DNA from: Elstera cyanobacteriorum
GTDB lineage: Bacteria; Pseudomonadota; Alphaproteobacteria; Elsterales; Elsteraceae
Assembly: GCF_002251735.1 (NCBI RefSeq)
Contig: NZ_NOXS01000014.1
Location: 1-44,894, forward strand
Length of the DNA: 44,894 bases
Direction of reading: 5' to 3'
Under the pieces are notes generated by a model. That model did no database searches. It was not told where the DNA came from and saw only the letters and a program-made list of their open reading frames with translations. A program made the translations under genes and the position numbers. Positions 1 through 7,361 of this stretch are shown in pieces (position 1 is the stretch's first letter; each line of letters opens with the position of its first letter).

Positions 1-60
1 AACTGTTTCTCACCAGCCCTTTACCGCAAGCGAAACGCCATTGAGCGGATGTTTTGCCGC
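1..60 (+). pseudogene. IS5-family transposase, C-terminal fragment
   Basis: Frame 1 on the plus strand reads ...YRKRNAIERMFCR (22-60), the conserved C-terminal block of IS5/IS427-type DDE transposases that contains the catalytic glutamate (AIERMF). After codon 58-60 the similarity stops and the sequence becomes the reverse strand of a different transposase. The element continues off the left edge, so only its last visible codons can be judged. It is a remnant, not an active gene. Confidence 0.6.
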
Positions 61-405
61 CGATCTTCAGCGTCCAGCGTGCCTCCGTATCCTTCTGCGC
101 CGCCTTCGCTATTGCGCTGTTTGGGAGCTGGGACCAGCGAGTCATCGATGTTTTGCCCCGCCATCGGGATATAGCCCTTCTTCTGCAACTGCCAATCGAA
201 GGCCTTTACCCCCCGCTTGAGCGTGCCCGTTTCCGGCAGCCGATTGTGAAAATGCCGGATGGTATTTTCATCCGGCGTGCAATCTCCCAGCAAAAACCCC
301 AGAAACTGCCGCCAACTCATCCCGGATCATAAACTCCGTCCGCGCATCCGACAGAGTGTGCGGCGCCTGCAAGATCAAGATTTTTGACCTGTTCCCGGCA
401 ACACC
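60..405 (-). pseudogene. IS5-family transposase, N-terminal remnant with two frameshifts
   Basis: Read on the minus strand, three consecutive frames together spell an IS5-type (DUF772) transposase N-terminus. The first piece is KILILQ...HTLSDARTEFMIRD (about 405-320), the second MSWRQFLGF through KGYIPMAGQ to APKQRNSEGG (320-about 115), the third KAAQKDTEARWTLKIGG (about 120-60). The frame changes near 320 and again near 105-125, so the gene is broken twice. It ends abruptly where the plus-strand fragment of another transposase begins, inside the shared string ttttgccgcc. The catalytic C-terminal part is missing. Inactive remnant. Confidence 0.65.
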
Positions 406-748
406 ACCAGACCGCGTTCAGTTCAACTGGAACCCCACCCTCTGCCGGGCGCAGGATGCGCCATAATCTTCGTAAAACGGCTCTTCCTCATTCGAATATC
501 CTCGTTCGAACGACCGGGAAAATTCTACCCACACTCCCCTGCGGTCAAAGGGGGATTACCTGTGAACCAGTACAAAAGTTTTTTAACGCCGATATTTAAA
601 GATAATCTTGGAATATAAATATATTGATGCTCGTACATCATACAGGTGCGATCTCACAGCGGGGCGGGCTTGCCCGTCCACACCGTTGTTAAATCGAGAA
701 TCGACACAGAGCCAAAATGGTCTGAGTCTAAAAAAGAGTAGGGAGGGT
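406..748. other. Intergenic region before the TRAP genes
   Basis: No convincing gene is seen. Short open frames here lack family resemblance and ribosome binding sites. The part from about 560 to 740 is more AT-rich than its surroundings and probably carries the promoter of the TRAP operon, but I cannot place -35/-10 boxes with confidence. A TRAP binding-protein gene, which could be expected here, is absent. Confidence 0.4.
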
Positions 749-1285
749 ATGTCGGGTATAATTTTTCTAAGCCGCTGCATTGATGGGCTAAATGAGCGTA
801 TCGGAAAGGCCGTATATTGGCTTTTATTGATGGCCGTTATTGTTTGTACGGTCAATGCCCTCGTCCGATATAGCTTGGACATGAGCTCAAACGCTTGGTT
901 GGAGCTGCAATGGTATTTGTTCTCCAGCGTGTTTTTGCCTGCTGCGGGCTATACGTTGCTCCGCAATGAGCATGTCCGTATTGATGCGATCTCCGGTCGG
1001 TTCGGCCCCCGGGTGCGGGCGTGGATCGATATTTTTGGAACTCTCATTTTTCTCCTGCCGGTTACGCTCATCGTTTTTTGGCTCTCTTTGCCCATGGTGT
1101 GGGAGTCGATCGTCAACAGCGAAATGTCGAGCAATGCCGGTGGCCTGCTGCGCTGGCCGGTAAAAATTATGATCCCGATTGGTTTCTTGCTTCTGTCTTT
1201 GCAGGGAATCTCTGAACTCATCAAGCGCGCGGCCTTTCTACAAGGATTGCACCCGGATCAGGGGGAACGGCAGGCCCACACCTAG
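749..1285 (+). CDS. dctQ: TRAP transporter small permease (DctQ family)
   Basis: A 178-residue inner-membrane protein with the four-helix layout of DctQ. Helices lie near residues 25-45 (YWLLLMAVIVCTVNALVRY), 53-70, 95-120 and 140-160. The block WLELQWYLFSS...RNEHVRID is the family signature between helices 2 and 3. DctQ forms the membrane complex with DctM and takes solute from a periplasmic DctP protein, driven by a sodium or proton gradient. An upstream in-frame start at 608 exists, but the start at 749 is preferred: it follows AGGGAGGG directly and begins the conserved part. dctM follows after 36 nt in one operon. No dctP is present in the window. Confidence 0.9.
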   Translation: MSGIIFLSRCIDGLNERIGKAVYWLLLMAVIVCTVNALVRYSLDMSSNAWLELQWYLFSSVFLPAAGYTLLRNEHVRIDAISGRFGPRVRAWIDIFGTLIFLLPVTLIVFWLSLPMVWESIVNSEMSSNAGGLLRWPVKIMIPIGFLLLSLQGISELIKRAAFLQGLHPDQGERQAHT

Positions 1286-1321
1286 CCCTTCCCCAACCGT
1301 TGATACGGAGCGCGCGCGATT

Positions 1322-2776
1322 ATGACTCAGCTTATCATCGATAACCTAGCTCCCCTCATGTTCGGGGGGTTGGTTCTATTTTTGCTACTCGGATATCCAG
1401 TTGCCTTTGCCTTAGGCGCAAACGGGTTATTATTTGGCTTCCTGGCTATCGAATTGGGGATGATCCCCCCGCAACTGCTTCAGGCGATGCCCGAGCGTAT
1501 CTTTGGAATCATGACCAATGACACGCTCCTCGCCATTCCCTTCTTCACGTTTATGGGCTTGATTCTGGAGCGATCTGGAATGGCCGAAGATCTTCTCGAC
1601 ACGATTGGGCAGCTCTTTGGCACGATCCGGGGCGGGTTAGCCTATGCCGTGATCTTTGTTGGGGCGCTGCTGGCCGCCACCACCGGCGTCGTTGCCGCCT
1701 CGGTGATCTCCATGGGGCTTATCTCGTTGCCGATCATGCTGCGGTATGGCTACAACCGTAGCCTTGCTACTGGCGTTATTGCGGCTTCTGGCACGCTGGC
1801 TCAAATAATTCCGCCGTCCCTCGTCTTGATTGTGATGGCGGACCAATTGGGTCGCTCGGTGGGCGATATGTATGAAGGCGCGCTGTTTCCAGGCCTTCTG
1901 CTCGTCCCGGCTTATGCGGGTTATGTGTTTCTGATCACTTTGATCAACCCTAAAGCGGCACCGGCGCTTCCACCCGAGGCCCGAACCCTGCGCGGGGCTG
2001 ATTTGCTGAAGCGGGTGCTTCTGTCCCTCATGCCGCCGCTTGTGCTGATCTTCCTGGTTCTCGGTACAATCTTTATGGGTATCGCAACGCCCACAGAGGG
2101 CGGCGGCATGGGAGCCGCAGGGGCGCTCCTTCTCGCACTGATGAAGCGCAAACTGAGCCTCTCGCTCTTACGCGAAGCGATGGATAAATCGGCGAAACTT
2201 TCAACCTTCGTTATGTTTATCCTGATCGGCTCTACGATTTTCGGGCTGGTCTTCCGCGCGGTGGATGGGGATATCTGGGTTGAACATTTGCTGACCAGTC
2301 TTCCAGGGGGGCCGATTGGTTTCTTGTTTGCCGTGAATTTGCTGTTTTTCGCACTGGGCTTCTTTCTGGACTTCTTCGAGATCGCCTTCATCTTGGTACC
2401 GCTCGTAGCCCCGGTCGCCGAGAAAATGGGGATCGATTTGGTGTGGTTTGGTGTCATGTTAAGCATGAACCTTCAAACCTCGTTCCTAACCCCACCCTTC
2501 GGTTTCGCCCTGTTTTACCTGCGTTCCGTTGCGGTGAATAACGAATATACGGACCCCGTAACCAAACGACGCATCGCGCCTATCACAACGGCTCAAATCT
2601 ATCGTGGTGCTATCGCCTTCATTATTCTTCAGGCGATCATGGTTTTTGTCGTCGCGTTCTGGCCTGAATTGGTCCTGAGCAATATACAAGGGACCACGAA
2701 GTTCGACCCGAGTACAATTCAGATCGATGTGCCGCAAATGGACTACACCGATCCGCCGCCTATTGAGTTCAAATAG
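1322..2776 (+). CDS. dctM: TRAP transporter large permease (DctM family)
   Basis: A 484-residue, very hydrophobic protein with about 12-13 membrane segments. Family blocks are visible: LLLGYPVAFALG near the N-terminus, GLAYAVIFVGALLAATTGVVAASVISMG, then IAASGTLAQIIPPSLVLIVMAD, and IATPTEGGGMGAAGALLLAL in the second half. It is the transport subunit of a TRAP importer. At about 484 residues it is the longer DctM type often annotated for mannitol/chloroaromatic or oxo-acid TRAP systems, against about 425 for the succinate type. The C-terminus ends in a soluble tail rich in Asp and Pro. A GGAG lies 11 nt before the start. It is co-transcribed with the small permease and ends at a strong terminator. 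Substrate unknown. Confidence 0.92.
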   Translation: MTQLIIDNLAPLMFGGLVLFLLLGYPVAFALGANGLLFGFLAIELGMIPPQLLQAMPERIFGIMTNDTLLAIPFFTFMGLILERSGMAEDLLDTIGQLFGTIRGGLAYAVIFVGALLAATTGVVAASVISMGLISLPIMLRYGYNRSLATGVIAASGTLAQIIPPSLVLIVMADQLGRSVGDMYEGALFPGLLLVPAYAGYVFLITLINPKAAPALPPEARTLRGADLLKRVLLSLMPPLVLIFLVLGTIFMGIATPTEGGGMGAAGALLLALMKRKLSLSLLREAMDKSAKLSTFVMFILIGSTIFGLVFRAVDGDIWVEHLLTSLPGGPIGFLFAVNLLFFALGFFLDFFEIAFILVPLVAPVAEKMGIDLVWFGVMLSMNLQTSFLTPPFGFALFYLRSVAVNNEYTDPVTKRRIAPITTAQIYRGAIAFIILQAIMVFVVAFWPELVLSNIQGTTKFDPSTIQIDVPQMDYTDPPPIEFK

Positions 2777-2786
2777 GTCTTCCTCC

Positions 2787-2820
2787 GCCCGCCCCTACCG
2801 ACGTTTGGGGCGGGCTTTTC
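2787..2820 (+). terminator. Rho-independent terminator after dctM
   Basis: A perfect 9-bp stem (GCCCGCCCC at 2787-2795 with GGGGCGGGC at 2807-2815), an 11-nt loop and a TTTTCTTTC tract follow the dctM stop by 10 nt. Confidence 0.85.
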
Positions 2821-3030
2821 TTTCGGAAAGCAGCGCGAGTAAACCTTGAGGGGCGCCAAGGACGATTGCCATCAGCGTCAGTCCCAACCCCGCCCCCCAA
2901 TAGGCCAAAACATCGCGCAACCCGCCACAGAGTGTCCGTCGTCAAATCGGCACAGTGATAGAGGGACAATAAATCCGTCACGAATCCGATGGGCCCCAGA
3001 CGAGGCTTGCTCCCCTCCAGGAGGTTTGAT
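2795..3030 (-). pseudogene. Possible decayed 3' end of a LivM-type permease gene
   Basis: On the minus strand, ending at a TAG at 2797-2795, one frame reads DVLAYWGAGLGLTLMAIVLG followed by APQGLLALLSERKARPKRR. This resembles the C-terminus of branched-chain amino acid ABC permeases (a last helix followed by a P-x-G-L-x-G-L-type motif). Just upstream another frame reads RLGPIGFVTDLLSLY, which could be the preceding segment in a shifted frame. No start and no intact upstream gene remain. This would be a fragment about 80 codons long. The call rests on a short stretch and may be chance. Confidence 0.25.
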
Positions 3031-3042
3031 ACCCACGAAGAG

Positions 3043-3417
3043 ATGTCATTGGTCCGCCCCCTACTTGCGCGTTTAACGCCGCTGCTCCTCAGCCTGACCA
3101 TCCTGGTTCAGGCTTTGGCAGGTGGGGCTTTGTCGGCACCACCGACGGGCGGAACCAGTCTTGATGCCGCGCTGGCTGTTCTGTGTACGCCTAGCGGGGT
3201 ACAAGATCATCCCGACGGGTCGGCTGTGCCGCACGATCGAAGCTGCTGCCTCCTGCACTGTCGGCTCGATCTAACGGGGGGTACACCGCTCTCGGCGGCG
3301 CTCCATGTCGGAATTATTCGCTTTGCCGAAAGGGCCGACGCGCCTGCGGTTGCAGTTGCGGCCCCCCGCGTCCGGCCTGCCTCGAATCACACGCCGCGCG
3401 GACCACCCGCCGCCTGA
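3043..3417 (+). CDS. DUF2946-like exported Cys/His protein
   Basis: A 124-residue protein with one N-terminal hydrophobic segment (residues 8-28, signal or anchor). A Cys/His cluster follows: LCTPSG, then H-D-R-S-CCLLHC. This layout resembles DUF2946, small envelope proteins often encoded beside TonB, copper or other metal-uptake genes. Start chosen at MSLVRPLL, where the signal-like segment begins; an AGGAGG at 3019-3024 is too far away to decide it and GAAGAG just before ATG is the only closer purine run. It is the first gene of the importer/MbnPH operon (72 nt before the next start), so a metal-related role is inferred. The tail is rich in Ala and Pro. Confidence 0.6.
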   Translation: MSLVRPLLARLTPLLLSLTILVQALAGGALSAPPTGGTSLDAALAVLCTPSGVQDHPDGSAVPHDRSCCLLHCRLDLTGGTPLSAALHVGIIRFAERADAPAVAVAAPRVRPASNHTPRGPPAA

Positions 3418-3488
3418 TACGAAGACTTGGGTTTCACGCCTCCCAGCCCTTGCAGGGTGGCTTTTCCGTCTCGTTTCAGGAATTTTCC

Positions 3489-4598
3489 ATGTTGAACCGC
3501 CGTTCGTTCGCTGGCCTGCTGGCTGCCGCGACGCTTGCCCTGTCCTTCCCGGCTCTGGCCGAGCCGATTACCCTGACCGATGCGCTTGGGCGCAGTGTGA
3601 CCCTCCCTAAACCGGTCGAACGGGTCGCCCTTAACTTTAACTTTGAAGAATTTACCGCCATCGCGGGGAAAGAGGGCTGGCAGAAGGTCGTCGGTATTTC
3701 CCGCGCGCCGTGGGAAGGCTGGCGCCCGGTGATTTTCGCCCGCTATAGCGCCGTCATCCCCAATCTCGCCGCGATGCCCGATATTGGCCATTCCGACGAT
3801 GGGACATTCAGCGCCGAGAAGATCATTTCCCTGCGCCCTGATGTGCTGATCATGGCCGAATGGGCCTATCAGACCCAAAAAACGGCCCGCGACCAGATCG
3901 AGGCGGCGGGTATTCCCATCGTCGTGATCGACTATAACGCCCAGCTTCTGGATCGGCACGTCGCCTCCACGCTCGCCATCGGCAAGGTGATGGGAACCGA
4001 AGCGCGCGCCCAAGAACTCGCCTCCCTCTATAAGACCCAGTATGAAGATATTTTGGCCCGCGTTGCCCGCGCCAAAGGGCCGAAACCGAAGGTCTATGTC
4101 GAGCTCGGCCAAGCCGGGGCGGAAACCATCGGCAATACCTATAATGGCACGATGTGGGGGAAGATTCTGACCACGCTGGGAGCGGAAAATATCGCTACCG
4201 GCAAAATCCCCGGCCCTTGGGGGCCGCTGGCCGCCGAAGCGGTGATTGCCGAAAATCCCGATGTGATTTTCATGGCCGGATCGTCCTGGGTCGGGCGTCC
4301 GAAAGCGGTGCGCACGGGCTATGATACCCCTGTTGAAACCACCCAGGACAGTCTGAAACAATATCTCGGACGCCCCGGTTGGGATGGGTTGAAAGCGGTA
4401 AAGGCCAGCCAAGTCCATGCCATCGAGCATGGCCTGTGCCGCACGCTGTTCGATTATGTCGCCATGCAGTATATCGCAAAGCAGCTCTATCCCCAGGAAT
4501 TCGCTGATGTCGACCCGGCGGAAGCCTTTCGGGCCTATCACGCGAAATATCTACCGGTAGCCTATAGCGGCACCTGGATGGCCCGCGTAACCCCGTAA
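3489..4598 (+). CDS. Periplasmic binding protein, BtuF/FepB-type ABC importer
   Basis: A 369-residue helical-backbone (cluster A) solute-binding protein. The leader MLNRRSFAGLLAAATLALSF carries a twin-arginine-like RRSF motif, suggesting possible Tat export. The mature part begins EPITLTDALGRSVTLPKPVERV, the standard opening of siderophore, cobalamin and haem binding proteins, and later has GTFSAEKIISLRPDVLIM and the C-terminal domain with ENPDVIFMAG. A second ATG upstream (3450) is rejected because it precedes the leader. It is followed by a stem-loop and then by its permease and ATPase. Because MbnP and MbnH share the operon, the cargo may be a copper- or iron-chelate; this is inference. 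Confidence 0.85.
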   Translation: MLNRRSFAGLLAAATLALSFPALAEPITLTDALGRSVTLPKPVERVALNFNFEEFTAIAGKEGWQKVVGISRAPWEGWRPVIFARYSAVIPNLAAMPDIGHSDDGTFSAEKIISLRPDVLIMAEWAYQTQKTARDQIEAAGIPIVVIDYNAQLLDRHVASTLAIGKVMGTEARAQELASLYKTQYEDILARVARAKGPKPKVYVELGQAGAETIGNTYNGTMWGKILTTLGAENIATGKIPGPWGPLAAEAVIAENPDVIFMAGSSWVGRPKAVRTGYDTPVETTQDSLKQYLGRPGWDGLKAVKASQVHAIEHGLCRTLFDYVAMQYIAKQLYPQEFADVDPAEAFRAYHAKYLPVAYSGTWMARVTP

Positions 4599-4606
4599 CG
4601 CTGTCG

Positions 4607-4630
4607 CCCCGGCAGTGCTCGCTGCCGGGG
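4607..4630 (+). other. Intercistronic stem-loop between binding protein and permease
   Basis: CCCCGGCAG (4607-4615) pairs perfectly with CTGCCGGGG (4622-4630) around a 6-nt loop, 8 nt after the binding-protein stop and 23 nt before the permease start. No T-tract follows, so it looks like an mRNA 3'-end stabiliser rather than a full terminator. Such structures let the binding protein be made in excess over the membrane parts. Confidence 0.6.
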
Positions 4631-4653
4631 CCTTCCCTTGGGGGAGAAACGCC

Positions 4654-5697
4654 ATGACCGCTGCTCTTTCGGTTGCGGCAACCTATCGGCGCTTGTCGGC
4701 CCGGCGCGGCCTTGTGCTGGGGCTGGGCAGCGCGGCCTTGCTGCTCAGCCTTATCCTCGATTGTGTCACTGGCCCAGCGTTGTTGCCCGTTCGCGCGGTC
4801 GCCGAGGCTATCTTACGCCTGACGGAAGACCGCACCGTCGATGCCATCGTTTGGCGTATCCGCCTGCCTGCCGCCGTTATGGCGGTGCTCGTTGGGGCTG
4901 GCTTAGGGCTATCGGGCGGGATCATGCAAACGATCCTGAATAACCCGCTGGCCTCCTGCTACACGCTGGGGATATCGGCAGGGGCAGGGTTCGGGGCGGC
5001 GTTGGCGATTCTGCTCGGCCTACTGCTGCCGGTACCCGAGGCCTATGCCATTCCGCTGACCGCTTTTCTGTTTGCGGGTGTGGCCTGCCATGCGGTCTTC
5101 ATGATTGGACGGATGAAGGGGGGCGCTGCCGAGATTCTCGTGCTGGCGGGAATCGCGCTCTTATTTCTCTTTCAAGCCCTTCTGTCGCTGCTGCAATTTC
5201 TGGCGGCGCCCGAAGCCTTGCAGCAGATCGTCTTCTGGCTGTTCGGGAGTTTGCAGAAGGCGACTTGGCCAAAAACTGGGATCGTCGCCGCCGCCTTCGT
5301 CCTCTGCCTGCCGCTTATCGCTCGCGATGTTTGGCGGTTGATGGCGATGACCTTGGGCGATGCGCGCGCTGAGGCCTTGGGGGTAAAGGTCGGGCGGGTG
5401 CGGCTGCGCGCCTTCGCCCTCATTTCAGTGCTGACCGGGGCATCGGTCGCTTTCGTTGGAACCATTGGTTTCGTTGGGTTGGTCGCCCCCCATATTGCGC
5501 GGATGTTGGTGGGGGAAGATCAGCGCGGCTTTCTACCAGCCTCGGCCTTATTTGGGGCGTTACTGCTCTCCCTCGCCTCGGTCGCCAGCAAGATCGTCAT
5601 TCCTGGAGCGGTCTTTCCGATCGGCATTGTCACCGCCCTCATCGGCGTGCCGTTTTTCCTCGCCCTTATTTTGCGGTTTCGCGGGAGGGGCGCATGA
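4654..5697 (+). CDS. ABC importer permease, BtuC/FecCD family
   Basis: A 347-residue inner-membrane protein with about ten membrane helices. Family blocks seen: RLPAAVMAVLVGAGLGLSGG, then MQTILNNPLASCYTLGIS in the first half and VAFVGTIGFVGLVAPHIARM near residue 270. The cytoplasmic coupling region contains GDARAEALGVKVG. Start chosen at the ATG after GGGGAG (4641-4646); an in-frame start at 4615 lies inside the stem-loop. It overlaps the ATPase start by 4 nt (ATGA). It forms the membrane channel for the binding protein encoded upstream. Confidence 0.9.
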   Translation: MTAALSVAATYRRLSARRGLVLGLGSAALLLSLILDCVTGPALLPVRAVAEAILRLTEDRTVDAIVWRIRLPAAVMAVLVGAGLGLSGGIMQTILNNPLASCYTLGISAGAGFGAALAILLGLLLPVPEAYAIPLTAFLFAGVACHAVFMIGRMKGGAAEILVLAGIALLFLFQALLSLLQFLAAPEALQQIVFWLFGSLQKATWPKTGIVAAAFVLCLPLIARDVWRLMAMTLGDARAEALGVKVGRVRLRAFALISVLTGASVAFVGTIGFVGLVAPHIARMLVGEDQRGFLPASALFGALLLSLASVASKIVIPGAVFPIGIVTALIGVPFFLALILRFRGRGA

Positions 5698-6467
5698 GCC
5701 TGACGGCCAAAAATCTGCGCGTCTTCTACGGAAAACGCCTAACAGTCGATCTACCGGATTTAACCGCTGGGGCGGGGGAGATTCTAACGATTCTTGGCCC
5801 GAACGGCTCGGGCAAATCGACCCTGTTGAAGGCCCTCGCGGGGGTTATCCCGGCCGCGGGGCGGGTGGCCCTTCAGGGGGTACCAATCCCATCCGGCGCG
5901 CTCGGTTATATGCCGCAGGATAGCGGCCCGTTCAGCGGGTTGACCGTCTTGGAAATCGTGCTGCTGGGGCGGCTCGGGCGGCTCGGGGCGCGCATCACAC
6001 CCGATGATCTTGCTGCCGCCGAAGCCGCCCTTGACCAGCTTGGTCTTTTGGCCTTGGCCGACCGCCCGGTTGGCGGGCTCAGCGGCGGTCAGCGCCAATT
6101 GGTGTTTCTGGCGCAAACCCTCATTAAGCAGCCGCAGATTCTGCTGCTCGACGAGCCGACGAGCGCGCTTGATCTGCGGCATCAACTGACTGTCCTCGAC
6201 ACAGTGCGCCGCATTACCCGCGCCCAGGGCCTCGTGACGGTGATTGTGCTGCACGATCTAACCGCTGCCGCCCGCTTCGGCGACCGTACGGCGCTGCTGA
6301 AAGAGGGGCGGCTCTGGCAGATTGGCCCGCCCGCCGAGGTTTTGACCCCGGCAAGCCTCGCCATGCTCTATGGCATCGAAACAGAAATTCTAACCGATAG
6401 CGCCGGGTATCAGGTTGTCGTGCCCCTGCGCGCCCAAACCCTTGAAAGGAATTCCCCATGCGCATAA
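5694..6467 (+). CDS. ABC importer ATPase, BtuD/FecE family
   Basis: A 257-residue cytoplasmic ATPase. Walker A GPNGSGKST is at 35-43, the Q-loop GYMPQD at 71-76, the signature LSGGQRQ at 129-135, Walker B ILLLDEPTSALD at 149-160 and the switch histidine in VLHDL near residue 188. All catalytic elements are intact. It starts inside the stop of the permease gene (ATGA) and its last 10 nt overlap the start of mbnP. This ties the importer and the MbnP/MbnH pair into one translationally coupled unit. Confidence 0.92.
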   Translation: MSLTAKNLRVFYGKRLTVDLPDLTAGAGEILTILGPNGSGKSTLLKALAGVIPAAGRVALQGVPIPSGALGYMPQDSGPFSGLTVLEIVLLGRLGRLGARITPDDLAAAEAALDQLGLLALADRPVGGLSGGQRQLVFLAQTLIKQPQILLLDEPTSALDLRHQLTVLDTVRRITRAQGLVTVIVLHDLTAAARFGDRTALLKEGRLWQIGPPAEVLTPASLAMLYGIETEILTDSAGYQVVVPLRAQTLERNSPCA

Positions 6468-7360
6468 CCCTTGCGTCGCTTTTGCTCGCGACCGGCCTCG
6501 CCCTCAGCGCTGCCGCGCAGGAAACCCCGGTCATCCTAACTTTCGCGGCCCAGATTGGCGGCGAGCCCTTCCGGTGTGGCGGCGCTTATGCCGATATCGG
6601 CACGACGAAATCGACCGTCACGCCGTCGGACTTCCGCTTTTATGTCTCCGATGTCGCGTTGATCCGCGCCGACGGCACCGAACAGCCGGTAGCGCTGACC
6701 CAGGACCAGAAGTGGCAGTATCAAACCGTCGCGCTCCTGGATTTCGAGGATAAAACCGGCCCGTGCAGCAATGGTACCGCCGATACCAATGCAAAGGTGG
6801 TCGGGTCGGCCCCGGCAGGCGCCTATACCGGCGTGGCCTTTACCCTCGGCGTGCCCTTTGCCCTAAACCATGCCGACGCGACCCTGGGCGCCTCGCCGCT
6901 TAATCTCTCCACACTGTTTTGGAATTGGCTCGGCGGGTATAAATTCCTGCGCATCGATATGGATACGTCCGGCGGTGCTCAGGCCGGTAAAGATCGCGGC
7001 TTCGTCATTCACCTCGGCTCTACCGCCTGCCAACCCGCCGGGGCGCACGGCGGCGGGATGCCCATGGGCACCGCCGGGGGACATGGCACGCCGAGCGGCG
7101 CGGCGATGCAGCCCGCGCAATCCTGCGCCAACCCCAATCGCGCCCGGGTTGTTCTACCGGGCTTCGATCCGGCCAAACAGGTGATCCTTGCCGACCTCAA
7201 AGCGCTGTTATCGGAAACCAATATCGATGTGAACCAGCCGGAAAGCGCCCTTGGCTGCATGTCGGCGCCGAGCGATGGCGACTGCCCCGGCATTTTCCGC
7301 GCCTTGGGCCTGCCGGTTGGTGGGCAGACGGTCCCCCAGCGCTTCTTCAAGGCTTCATAG
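6458..7360 (+). CDS. mbnP: MbnP-family copper-binding protein (metallo-mystery pair)
   Basis: A 300-residue exported protein with a signal peptide (MRITLASLLLATGLALSAAA). It matches the MbnP family: an opening of ILTFAAQIGGEPFRCG, the block TPSDFRFYVSDVALI, and the conserved FWNWLGGYKFLRID (residues 154-167). Six cysteines lie at about 40, 103, 191, 223, 267 and 276; four are expected in the family. In studied MbnP proteins a tryptophan is oxidised to kynurenine by MbnH and copper is bound; W155, W157 and W86 are the candidates here. Between the third and fourth Cys is an insert rich in Gly, His and Met (about 195-220), an attractive extra metal site. GAAAGGA precedes the start. The next gene begins 2 nt after the stop. 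Confidence 0.88.
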   Translation: MRITLASLLLATGLALSAAAQETPVILTFAAQIGGEPFRCGGAYADIGTTKSTVTPSDFRFYVSDVALIRADGTEQPVALTQDQKWQYQTVALLDFEDKTGPCSNGTADTNAKVVGSAPAGAYTGVAFTLGVPFALNHADATLGASPLNLSTLFWNWLGGYKFLRIDMDTSGGAQAGKDRGFVIHLGSTACQPAGAHGGGMPMGTAGGHGTPSGAAMQPAQSCANPNRARVVLPGFDPAKQVILADLKALLSETNIDVNQPESALGCMSAPSDGDCPGIFRALGLPVGGQTVPQRFFKAS

Positions 7361-7361
7361 C

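Noticed and set aside
384-599. Small open frame on the plus strand (71 codons)
   Set aside because: Starts opposite the transposase remnant, no ribosome site, no family resemblance.
608-748. N-terminal extension of the small TRAP permease
   Set aside because: The extra 47 residues do not resemble DctQ, and the ribosome site AGGGAGGG fits the later ATG.
3387-4541. Long open frame (384 codons) on the minus strand
   Set aside because: It lies exactly opposite the binding-protein gene, has no family motifs and reflects the codon bias of the real gene.
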